Origin: Ferruginibacter sp.
Lineage (GTDB): Bacteria; Bacteroidota; Bacteroidia; Chitinophagales; Chitinophagaceae
NCBI GenBank assembly: GCA_018057635.1
Contig: JAGPDJ010000066.1
Span: forward strand, 1 to 9,067
DNA: 9,067 nucleotides
Direction of reading: 5' to 3'
The position numbers and the translations under genes are program-made. The notes under the pieces were generated by a model that was not told the origin of the DNA, made no database searches, and was given only the letters and a program-made list of their open reading frames with translations. Below, in pieces: positions 1-5,743 of this stretch. The number at the start of each line of letters is the position of its first letter. The first letter of the stretch is position 1.

Positions 1-368
1 TAGATGCCGGTTGCCGTGTTTATGAAATACCACTTCAATTGCGTTACGATTTTTACAATGGCAATAAAACCAGCTTTTTTGTTTCAGCCGGGCTATCTTC
101 TTATATCATGAAAAAGGAAGATTATCATTATTATTATTACAGGTACGGATCACTGCGTGATGCAAGTGCCAGCTATACAGGTAACCAGCATTTGTTTTCT
201 GTGATGCGGGTTGCAGCAGGTTTTGAGAGAAAAATTAAAGGGCCTTTTTCAATCCAGTTATCGCCGGGAATTTCTGTTCCGCTCGCTGGTGTGGGTGAAG
301 GACAGGTTAAATTATTTTCCACTGACCTGATGATCGGACTAAAGTTTACGCCTAACCGAAAAAAATAA
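1..368 (+). CDS. Outer-membrane beta-barrel protein, 3' part only
   Basis: This is the C-terminal 122 residues of a gene that begins before the window. The frame is open from base 3, reading DAGCRVYEIPLQLRYDF, so the TTG at 39 is an internal codon and not the start. The pattern 'IPLQLRYDF' followed by 'TSFFVSAGLSSYIM', then alternating hydrophobic/polar segments with many Tyr and Gly, and a last strand 'DLMIGLKF', is typical of porin-like outer-membrane beta-barrel proteins of Bacteroidota. A tyrosine-rich stretch (DYHYYYYRY) probably lies in a loop. The protein would sit in the outer membrane; ligand or function is unknown. The stop is followed after 56 bp by the cytochrome lipoprotein on the same strand, so the two may be co-transcribed. 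The family call is by pattern only. Confidence 0.7.
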   Translation, partial: DAGCRVYEIPLQLRYDFYNGNKTSFFVSAGLSSYIMKKEDYHYYYYRYGSLRDASASYTGNQHLFSVMRVAAGFERKIKGPFSIQLSPGISVPLAGVGEGQVKLFSTDLMIGLKFTPNRKK

Positions 369-400
369 AATCATTAAGGCAACCACGGTAAATTCATTTT

Positions 401-427
401 CGTATCTGTATAAAACTCACAGATATG
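401..427 (+). promoter_or_regulatory. Hairpin enclosing the lipoprotein start codon
   Basis: Bases 401-409 can pair with 419-427 in RNA, giving nine consecutive pairs including one G-U wobble, with a 9-nt loop at 410-418. The right arm includes all three bases of the ATG at 425-427. The perfect DNA inverted repeat is TATCTGT/ACAGATA. If formed, it would hide the start codon and lower initiation. Whether it forms in vivo is inference. Confidence 0.4.
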
Positions 428-1024
428 AAAAAAATAACCTCCCGGTCGATGCTGATAAATGCAATGGCCATAGCCGTTTTAAGTTTCTATTCATGTAAAA
501 AAAGTTCTCCGGATCCTGTACCTGTGCCTACAGACCCATGTTCAGGTAAATCCATAACTATTACGGCTAGCCCAAATTCTACCACCGGCTGCAGCAACAA
601 CGGCAGTATCCTGGTTTCAGCTGCAGGAAGCACAGGTTTTACTTTTAAATTAAACGCCGGTGGTGTATACCAGTCTTCCGGTTTGTTTAATAATATAACA
701 CCCGGCACGTATACTGTTTTTGCAAAAGACAGCGATGGTTGTGAAAAAACATCATCCGTTACCGTTAGTACCGGGGTAAAAGGCCCGTTATTTACACTGG
801 TCAGAAACCTGATGACAGTCAAATGCCAGCCATGCCACAACAATACGGTCCAGAACGGTAGTATGAACTGGGAAGTTGATTGCAATATTGTAGCAAACCA
901 GGACAGGATTAAAATAAGGGCTGTTGACCAGGGAACCATGCCACAAGGCGGACCGGAATTAACCGGTACAGAAAAAGCAATAATAACCAACTGGATTAAC
1001 GGGGGCGGAAAACTTACAGATTGA
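425..1024 (+). CDS. SprB-repeat / cytochrome c-type lipoprotein
   Basis: A 199-residue predicted lipoprotein. Residues 1-24 are a type II signal peptide ending in the lipobox LSFYSC, with lipidated Cys24 followed by KKSS. A Pro/Ser/Asp linker runs to about 38. Residues about 43-114 resemble one SprB repeat, with the 'GCSNNGSILVSA...FNNITPGTYTVFAKDSDGC' type of pattern; Cys56 and Cys106 could pair. Residues about 120-199 resemble a small cytochrome c domain: heme-binding CQPCH at 134-138, a likely axial Met172 in 'GTMPQGG', and a closing helix 'AIITNWINGGGK'. It is therefore probably a membrane-anchored heme c protein outside the cytoplasm. Electron partner and role are unknown. The ATG at 425 is chosen because MKK precedes the hydrophobic core; later Met codons leave no charged n-region. 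It follows an outer-membrane barrel gene by 56 bp. Confidence 0.8.
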   Translation: MKKITSRSMLINAMAIAVLSFYSCKKSSPDPVPVPTDPCSGKSITITASPNSTTGCSNNGSILVSAAGSTGFTFKLNAGGVYQSSGLFNNITPGTYTVFAKDSDGCEKTSSVTVSTGVKGPLFTLVRNLMTVKCQPCHNNTVQNGSMNWEVDCNIVANQDRIKIRAVDQGTMPQGGPELTGTEKAIITNWINGGGKLTD

Positions 1025-1153
1025 TCCGGAATATAACCTGAAGGGCTTCTTTTTAGCTGTGAATAACAGGGCAATTATTCATTTTCAATGTTAAATAATC
1101 AATTTACATTAAGGCAAATACAAAGGAATGAAAATCAGTAATTCATATAATTA

Positions 1154-1182
1154 GTTGATATACAGATAGATAAATACTTTTT
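1154..1182 (+). promoter_or_regulatory. Candidate promoter for rpsP
   Basis: GTTG at 1154-1157, then 17 bp, then TACTTTTT at 1175-1182. This fits the Bacteroidota pattern TTG-N17-23-TAnnTTTG except for the final base. Transcription would start near 1188 and give a leader of about 125 nt. The TTAGTTGAT around the -33 element (1151-1159) is repeated exactly at 1182-1190. Another element, TTTATTTG at 1217-1224, lacks a properly spaced partner. Confidence 0.3.
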
Positions 1183-1208
1183 TAGTTGATTTATTCCTTA
1201 AATTTTAG

Positions 1209-1282
1209 AGGGTTCATTTATTTGGATAATCACTTCCCAGTCCTTATCTTCGCTATCCTTTTTTAAGGAGATAAGAAACCCT
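1209..1282 (+). promoter_or_regulatory. Structured 5' leader of rpsP (nested helices)
   Basis: Three nested complementary segments lie just before rpsP. AGGGTT at 1209-1214 pairs with AACCCT at 1277-1282. CTTATCT at 1243-1249 pairs with AGATAAG at 1269-1275. CCTT at 1257-1260 pairs with AAGG at 1265-1268 across a TTTT loop. The last two helices abut on the 3' side (1268/1269). This could be an autoregulatory ribosomal-protein leader. I cannot confirm a match to a known RNA family, and no terminator follows the structure. Confidence 0.35.
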
Positions 1283-1315
1283 ATTTATTCACAACCAAAA
1301 AAATTTCTATTTTTT

Positions 1316-1810
1316 ATGGCTGTTAAAATGAGATTGCAAAGACATGGCTCAAAAAAGAGACCATTCTATTTCATCGTAATTGCGGATGCCCGCAGCCCAC
1401 GTGATGGAAAATTTATTCAGAAACTTGGTTCTTACAATCCGCTGACCGTTCCGGCTACAATCCAGATCGATCGTCAGAAAGCATTGGATTGGTTACAGAA
1501 AGGTGCTCAACCCACCGATACTGTGCGCCGCATCCTTTCTTTCAAAGGAGTATTGTTCCTGAAACATCTTTTGCGTGGTGTTGGTTTAGGCTTGTTTGAC
1601 GAAGCTACTGCTATGGAGAAATTTACCAAATGGAGCCAGGAACATGATTCCCATGTAGCAAGGCGCCAGGGTGCCCATAGAAAAGCACGTACAGACCGCC
1701 GCGATATTCCAGTGGTGAAAAAAGTTGCAGAAAAAGCACCGGATGCACCTGTAGCTGCTCCTACACAGGAAGCTGCACCAGCATCAGAAGAAACCCAAAC
1801 AGGAGAATAA
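1316..1810 (+). CDS. rpsP: 30S ribosomal protein S16
   Basis: S16 (bS16) binds 16S rRNA in the body of the 30S subunit and is needed for its assembly. The N-terminal core (about residues 1-85) is characteristic: MAVKMRLQRHGSKKRPFY, then IVIADARSPRDGKFI, LGSYNPL, and 'ALDWLQKGAQPTDTVRRILS'. At 164 residues it is about twice the length of the E. coli protein. The extra C-terminal part is basic to about residue 135 and then an Ala/Pro/Glu-rich tail; such extensions are usual in Bacteroidota. The ATG at 1316 starts right at the conserved N-terminus and is preceded by an A/T-rich stretch without a Shine-Dalgarno, as expected for this phylum. It heads the rpsP-rimM pair and is followed by a strong terminator. 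Confidence 0.97.
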   Translation: MAVKMRLQRHGSKKRPFYFIVIADARSPRDGKFIQKLGSYNPLTVPATIQIDRQKALDWLQKGAQPTDTVRRILSFKGVLFLKHLLRGVGLGLFDEATAMEKFTKWSQEHDSHVARRQGAHRKARTDRRDIPVVKKVAEKAPDAPVAAPTQEAAPASEETQTGE

Positions 1811-1836
1811 TATACTCTGTTCCAGTTAATTCATTC

Positions 1837-1865
1837 AAGTCCCGTTTTTAACGGGACTTTTTTTT
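1837..1865 (+). terminator. Intrinsic terminator after rpsP
   Basis: AAGTCCCGTT (1837-1846) pairs perfectly over 10 bp with AACGGGACTT (1850-1859) across a TTT loop. The T-run continues to 1865. This is a textbook rho-independent terminator, 26 bp after the rpsP stop and 37 bp before the rimM start. It would limit read-through into rimM. Confidence 0.93.
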
Positions 1866-1870
1866 AATTA

Positions 1871-1905
1871 TCCTGCATCCTGAATCCTGTATCTTGCATC
1901 CCATG
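1871..1905 (+). repeat. 7-bp tandem repeat array abutting the rimM start
   Basis: Consecutive heptamers TCCTGCA, TCCTGAA, TCCTGTA, TCTTGCA and a degenerate TCCCATG run from 1871 to 1905. The last unit ends with the rimM ATG. The array fills nearly all the space between the rpsP terminator and rimM. Such arrays can vary in copy number; a change would alter the spacing to the start but not the frame from the ATG. Confidence 0.75.
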
Positions 1906-2418
1906 CCCGAATACTTTAAAATAGGAAAATTTGCTGCCAGTTATGGCCTTAACGGAGATCTTGTTTTGCAACACAGCCTGGGCAAGAAAACGTCACTTAA
2001 AGGCCTGGAGGTAATTTATATTGAAGAACAAAAAGATAATTTTTTACCTTATTTTATTGAAAAAACTTCCATAAAAAGTGATGCTGAAACTTATCTAAAA
2101 CTGGAGGGCATTGATACAAAAGAAATTGCCAGGAAACTAACTCCCAAAGAAGCATGGCTGGAAGAAGCTGATTTTAAAAAATTTGCAGCAAAAGCTGCAC
2201 CCATCGCCCTGCTTGGATTTTCCATGATCAATGGTGATATTGAACTGGGCGAAATAATAGAAGTGATAGAGCAACCACACCAGGTTCTGTGTACCATATT
2301 ATATAAAGGCAATGAAGCACTCATCCCGGTTCATGAAGCAAGCCTCCTGAAAGTTGATCAAAAGAAGAAAAAAGTATATGTAGATTTACCAGAAGGATTG
2401 CTCGATATTTATGGTTAA
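1903..2418 (+). CDS. rimM: Ribosome maturation factor RimM
   Basis: RimM binds S19 and assists maturation of the 30S head and 16S rRNA processing in the cytoplasm. The 171-residue product has the two expected domains. The N-terminal barrel (to about 85) contains 'FKIGKFAASYGLNGDLVL' and 'YLKLEGIDTKEIARKL'. The C-terminal PRC-barrel (about 95-171) contains 'GEIIEVIEQPHQVLCTI', 'EALIPVHEASLLKVD' and the typical ending LPEGLLDIYG. I chose the ATG at 1903 over an in-frame TTG at 1894, because it places the conserved 'EYFKIGKF' at the N-terminus. It follows rpsP, the usual neighbour, but a terminator separates them and I see no TAnnTTTG element in between, so expression probably depends on read-through. 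trmD, often next, is absent; dinB follows. Confidence 0.95.
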   Translation: MPEYFKIGKFAASYGLNGDLVLQHSLGKKTSLKGLEVIYIEEQKDNFLPYFIEKTSIKSDAETYLKLEGIDTKEIARKLTPKEAWLEEADFKKFAAKAAPIALLGFSMINGDIELGEIIEVIEQPHQVLCTILYKGNEALIPVHEASLLKVDQKKKKVYVDLPEGLLDIYG

Positions 2419-2445
2419 ATATGTCATGCTGCATTCCTGCCTTCA

Positions 2446-2490
2446 ATTCGTGTAATTCGTGCCATTCGTGTAATTCGTGTTATTTATTTG
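2446..2490 (+). repeat. 9-bp tandem repeat array before dinB
   Basis: Four units, ATTCGTGTA, ATTCGTGCC, ATTCGTGTA and ATTCGTGTT (2446-2481), are followed by a degenerate ATTTATTTG that ends exactly on the TTG at 2488. The period of 9 keeps reading frame. The frame through the array is open from the rimM stop codon (2416-2418) into dinB. The last unit also resembles a -7 element (TTTATTTG, 2483-2490), though no -33 partner is evident. Confidence 0.75.
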
Positions 2491-3660
2491 TCATATCATT
2501 TTGTAAATTTACCAGTGTCTCAACCCCAACGCATCATAGCACATTTTGACCTGGATTCATTTTTTGTGTCGGTGGAAATATTAAATGACCCATCCTTAAA
2601 GGGTAAACCGGTTATTGTTGGCGGAAGCGACCGGGGCGTAGTAGCAGCCTGCAGTTACGAAGCCAGAAAATTTGGTATTCATTCAGGCATGCCTTCTTCA
2701 AAAGCAAAGAAACTTTGCCCGCAAGCCATTTTTTTAAAAGGACACAGGGCCGATTACAGCAAATATTCACGTTGGGTTACCCAGATCATCGCTGCCAAAG
2801 CTCCCTTATTTGAAAAAGCATCCATAGATGAATTTTACCTCGACCTAACGGGAATGGATAAGTTCTTTAATCCGCTTAAATGGACAATTGCACTCAGGGA
2901 ACAGATCATTGATGAAACAAAACTGCCTATTTCATTCGGACTGGCATCAAACAAGATGATGGCTAAAATGGCTACCAACCAGGCAAAACCCAATGGATTT
3001 TTGCAGATACCTTTTGGAAAAGAAAAAGAATTCCTGGCGCCATTGCCGGTAGATTTTATACCCGGCGTAGGGGAGCATACAAACCTCGTTTTAAAAGCAA
3101 TGGGGATACAAACCATTCACCAGATCTTTGAAATAGGTTTGCCGGTGCTGGAAGAAAAACTGGGTAAATGGGGATCTGATCTGTGGATCAAGAGCCAGGG
3201 TATTCACAGGGGCGAAGTAACAGCTTACCATGAAGCAAAATCTATTTCTTCTGAAAATACTTTTGACGAAAACAAAACAGATATTCAATTTATTAAAAAG
3301 GAACTGGTAAGGCTTACAGAAAAAATTTGTTTCGAATTACGGGGTGATGATAAAGTGGCAGGTTGTATTGCCGTAAAGATCCGCTATCCCGATTTTGAAA
3401 CTACATCCCGGCAAACAACCATTCCTTACACCAATGCTGATGATGAAATCATTCCTGTTGTGTATAGCCTTTTTCAAAAACTGTATAAGAAAGGCGAGCC
3501 GGTTAGGTTGTTAGGCGTTAAATTAAGTGAGCTGACCAACAATGCTGTTCAAACAAATCTTTTTACAGATACCAAAAGGAAAACAGGTCTCTATAAAGCA
3601 ATAGATGAAGTAAAGAACCGTTTCGGCAAAGGATCAGTAAAAAGAGCTTCTTCGGGTTAA
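2488..3660 (+). CDS. dinB: DNA polymerase IV (Y-family, DinB)
   Basis: Error-prone translesion DNA polymerase. The 390-residue product carries the palm metal-binding motif HFDLDSFF (Asp21, with Phe26 in the steric-gate position), 'AACSYEARKFGIHSGMP' in the fingers, the catalytic SIDEFYLD (Asp114, Glu115), 'SFGLASNKMMAKMATNQAKP', and the helix-hairpin-helix 'FIPGVGEHT'. The little-finger domain occupies about 250-350. QTNLF at 355-359 fits the beta-clamp binding motif QxxLF and is followed by a basic tail. The start is uncertain: TTG at 2488, or GTG at 2515, which begins nine codons later, nearer the conserved core. No in-frame ATG is suitable. It lies 69 bp after rimM on the same strand and converges on the RluA-type gene. 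No LexA-type operator was recognised. Confidence 0.94.
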   Translation: MSYHFVNLPVSQPQRIIAHFDLDSFFVSVEILNDPSLKGKPVIVGGSDRGVVAACSYEARKFGIHSGMPSSKAKKLCPQAIFLKGHRADYSKYSRWVTQIIAAKAPLFEKASIDEFYLDLTGMDKFFNPLKWTIALREQIIDETKLPISFGLASNKMMAKMATNQAKPNGFLQIPFGKEKEFLAPLPVDFIPGVGEHTNLVLKAMGIQTIHQIFEIGLPVLEEKLGKWGSDLWIKSQGIHRGEVTAYHEAKSISSENTFDENKTDIQFIKKELVRLTEKICFELRGDDKVAGCIAVKIRYPDFETTSRQTTIPYTNADDEIIPVVYSLFQKLYKKGEPVRLLGVKLSELTNNAVQTNLFTDTKRKTGLYKAIDEVKNRFGKGSVKRASSG

Positions 3661-3699
3661 ATGGCGGGATATTCTTTAATTAAAGCTGCTTCAGGATAA

Positions 3700-4422
3700 T
3701 TACCTTATATTTTTTTTCAACTGCTGCATCAGCGCCCTGAATTCTTTTGGCATTTCTGCTTCAAGGTTCATGGGCATTCCATGCATATCTTCAAAAGACA
3801 ATTTATATGAATGAAGTGCCAGCCTGCTGATCATTGGCCTTTCCGTTTCATCGTGTTTACTCAGTTTGAATTTTTTCTTTATGGCAGAAAGCATAACCGG
3901 TTTGCCATCTCCATATAACGGATCGCAGGCAAGCGGGTGGCCGATATGCTTTGCGTGTACGCGTATCTGGTGCGTGCGCCCGGTATGTAACTGGAATGAA
4001 ACCAGGGAGAAATTTTTATTAGATTCCAGCACTTCATAACCCGTTTGAGATGGTTTTCCGTTCCGGTGAACAACCATTAATCCCTTATGTAACGGATGTT
4101 CAGAAATTGGGGCATCTATCAACCCTGTTTTATTTTCAGGATCACCTATAACAATACCCAAATAATACTTTTCTACTTTCCTGTCTTCAAAAATTTTTGA
4201 AAGAAATTTGTGGGCTGTTTCGTTTTTTGCAAAAATCACCAGGCCGCTGGTGTCTTTATCAAGCCGGTGCACTGTAAATATGCTGCCATATTTTTCTATA
4301 AGCATTTCTTTCAGCGACTTTTCAGATTGTTCCCTGTCAGGAATAGTAAGCAACCCCGTAGGTTTATTGATCGCTACCAGTTCATCATTTTCAAAAATGA
4401 TTGGTAAATTATTTTTTGCCAA
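3700..4422 (-). CDS. RluA-family pseudouridine synthase
   Basis: Isomerises uridine to pseudouridine in RNA; the exact rRNA or tRNA target cannot be read from sequence. The 240 residues begin directly with the catalytic domain: 'IIFENDELVAINKPTGLL' near the start, the signature HRLDKDTSGLVIFAK with catalytic Asp55, 'YLGIVIGDP', and LHTGRTHQIRVHAKHIGHPL with 'DPLYGD'. No S4 RNA-binding domain is present, unlike RluC/RluD. The start is TTG at 4422; the first internal Met is residue 40, inside the domain, so ATG initiation is impossible without loss. The start lies within the last codons of the upstream RluB-like gene, overlapping by 14 nt, which suggests translational coupling. It ends 39 bp from the convergent dinB stop; I see no clear terminator there. 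Confidence 0.9.
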   Translation of the reverse strand: MAKNNLPIIFENDELVAINKPTGLLTIPDREQSEKSLKEMLIEKYGSIFTVHRLDKDTSGLVIFAKNETAHKFLSKIFEDRKVEKYYLGIVIGDPENKTGLIDAPISEHPLHKGLMVVHRNGKPSQTGYEVLESNKNFSLVSFQLHTGRTHQIRVHAKHIGHPLACDPLYGDGKPVMLSAIKKKFKLSKHDETERPMISRLALHSYKLSFEDMHGMPMNLEAEMPKEFRALMQQLKKNIR

Positions 4423-5626
4423 CTTGCTGGTTTTTGAAGTTTTTCTTTTCAGAATGTGTCTTGAATTTCCTTGGCTGTGGTACTTTTATTTCCTTTTCAC
4501 GTTTCGGTTTGTTACTCGCAGGAATAGCTTCTCCAATGGCAACAGCAATATCTTTATCTGTTAACTGTTTCCAGTTTTTTTCAGGCATATCGGTTTTTTT
4601 AATTTCCAATATTGGTTTATCTGCAGATGCTATCTGTTTGTTTTTTTTCTTTGATTCATTCATGTATTTAAGTAACCTGATCTCTTTATCGCTGAGGTAA
4701 CGCCATTTACTACGCTCCACATTTTTTTTAGTCAGCCCTGCATACATCACCCTGTCAAGCCCTTTTACATCATAGCCCAGGTGTTCAAAAATCCGGCGAA
4801 CAATACGGTTACGCCCACTGTGTATTTCAATGCCAATGATTGATTTGTCTTTTGAATCTGCATAGGCAAGGCTATCCACATTTACAGGGCCGTCTTCCAG
4901 GATCAGACCACTTATAATTTTATCAAAATCAGCTTTCGTTAAAACTTTATCAAGCTTAACCTCATAGATCTTTTTTATTTCGTAACTCGGATGAGATAAT
5001 TTTTGTGTAAGGTCGCCATCATTGGTCAACAGCAAAACTCCGGATGTATTTCTATCAAGCCTTCCAATTGGGTAAACCCGCTCATCCGTTGCTTTTTTAA
5101 TGAGTTCTAAAACTGTCTTTCGCCCCTGTGGATCATCAGTAGTTGTTATGTAATCTTTTGGTTTATTTAATAAGATGTAAACCAGGTTCTTTGTTACAAA
5201 CAACTTTTTATTGTTGTAAATAACCTCGTCTTTCGGCTGTACTTTATATCCCGGTTCAGTAGCAACAATTCCATTTATTTTCACTTTGCCTTCACTGATC
5301 AGGGTCACAGCATCCCTGCGTGAACAGATTCCGCAATGAGCCAGGAACTTGTTAAGCGGCATTACTTTATCGGTAGTAACAGTTGTACCTGATTTTTCCG
5401 GACCGGTTGTTTTATGCTTAAAAGTTTTTTGCTGGTCTTCAGGAATGGCAGGTTTGGAAAATCCTTTGTTTTTTGCAGCCATCCTGGCCTGGTATTTTTC
5501 TTCCTTTATCTTGTCAAAATAGGCGTTCTTTTCTTTTCTTGCCTTCTTTTTATCCTGTCGTATCTCTTCTTTTACAACACTGTTCTTTTTTTTGGAAACG
5601 AATTTCTGAAAGGGAGCTTGGCTCAT
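4409..5626 (-). CDS. rluB: RsuA/RluB-family rRNA pseudouridine synthase
   Basis: Modifies a uridine of ribosomal RNA; the best-known relatives are RluB (23S) and RsuA (16S). The 405-residue protein has four parts. Residues 1-86 are a very Lys-rich, probably disordered N-terminal extension. Residues about 88-135 are an S4 RNA-binding domain (MPLNKFLAHCGICSRRDAV). Residues about 148-315 are the catalytic domain, with YILLNKPKDYITT, GRLDRNTSGVLLLTNDG (catalytic Asp191) and 'IEIHSGRNRIVRRIFEHLGYDV'. Residues about 325-405 are a second Lys-rich tail. The catalytic part is normal; the tails make the protein much longer than the roughly 290 residues of E. coli RluB. The ATG at 5626 is the only good start. 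It is the first gene of a two-gene unit with the overlapping RluA-type synthase. The symbol is by family resemblance; the site specificity is not proven. Confidence 0.88.
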   Translation of the reverse strand: MSQAPFQKFVSKKKNSVVKEEIRQDKKKARKEKNAYFDKIKEEKYQARMAAKNKGFSKPAIPEDQQKTFKHKTTGPEKSGTTVTTDKVMPLNKFLAHCGICSRRDAVTLISEGKVKINGIVATEPGYKVQPKDEVIYNNKKLFVTKNLVYILLNKPKDYITTTDDPQGRKTVLELIKKATDERVYPIGRLDRNTSGVLLLTNDGDLTQKLSHPSYEIKKIYEVKLDKVLTKADFDKIISGLILEDGPVNVDSLAYADSKDKSIIGIEIHSGRNRIVRRIFEHLGYDVKGLDRVMYAGLTKKNVERSKWRYLSDKEIRLLKYMNESKKKNKQIASADKPILEIKKTDMPEKNWKQLTDKDIAVAIGEAIPASNKPKREKEIKVPQPRKFKTHSEKKNFKNQQVGKK

Positions 5627-5667
5627 AATGGTATGATTTTATGCTGTTTTGCAACAGTAATGAAAGG

Positions 5668-5675
5668 CAAAGGTA
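5668..5675 (-). promoter_or_regulatory. Candidate -7 promoter element of the RluB-like gene
   Basis: On the minus strand TACCTTTG is a perfect match to the Bacteroidota -7 consensus TAnnTTTG. It lies 41 bp before the ATG at 5626, giving a leader of roughly 37 nt. No clear TTTG is found at the -33 distance, so the call rests on the -7 element alone. Confidence 0.4.
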
Positions 5676-5743
5676 ATCATTTTATAAGTATAGCATGAAT
5701 GACAGGTTTTTGGTTGTGTAATAACTTGAAAATAATATTAACA

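Noticed and set aside
487..1074. Minus-strand open frame of 195 residues opposite the cytochrome lipoprotein
   Set aside because: The plus-strand frame has a lipobox, CxxCH and domain-like structure; the antisense product shows no recognisable motif.
1022..1080. Terminator after the cytochrome lipoprotein
   Set aside because: GAAGGGCTTC followed by five T allows only a 4-bp stem with a 2-nt loop, too weak to call.
1894..1902. TTG at 1894 as the rimM start
   Set aside because: It lies in the heptamer array and adds only three residues before the ATG at 1903, which matches the family N-terminus.
2446..2490. CRISPR-like array upstream of dinB
   Set aside because: Units are 9 bp and directly adjacent with no spacers, so it is a simple tandem repeat.
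3661..3699. Bidirectional terminator between dinB and the RluA-type gene
   Set aside because: Only a short AT palindrome (CTTTAATTAAAG) is present in the 39-bp gap; no convincing stem and T-run.
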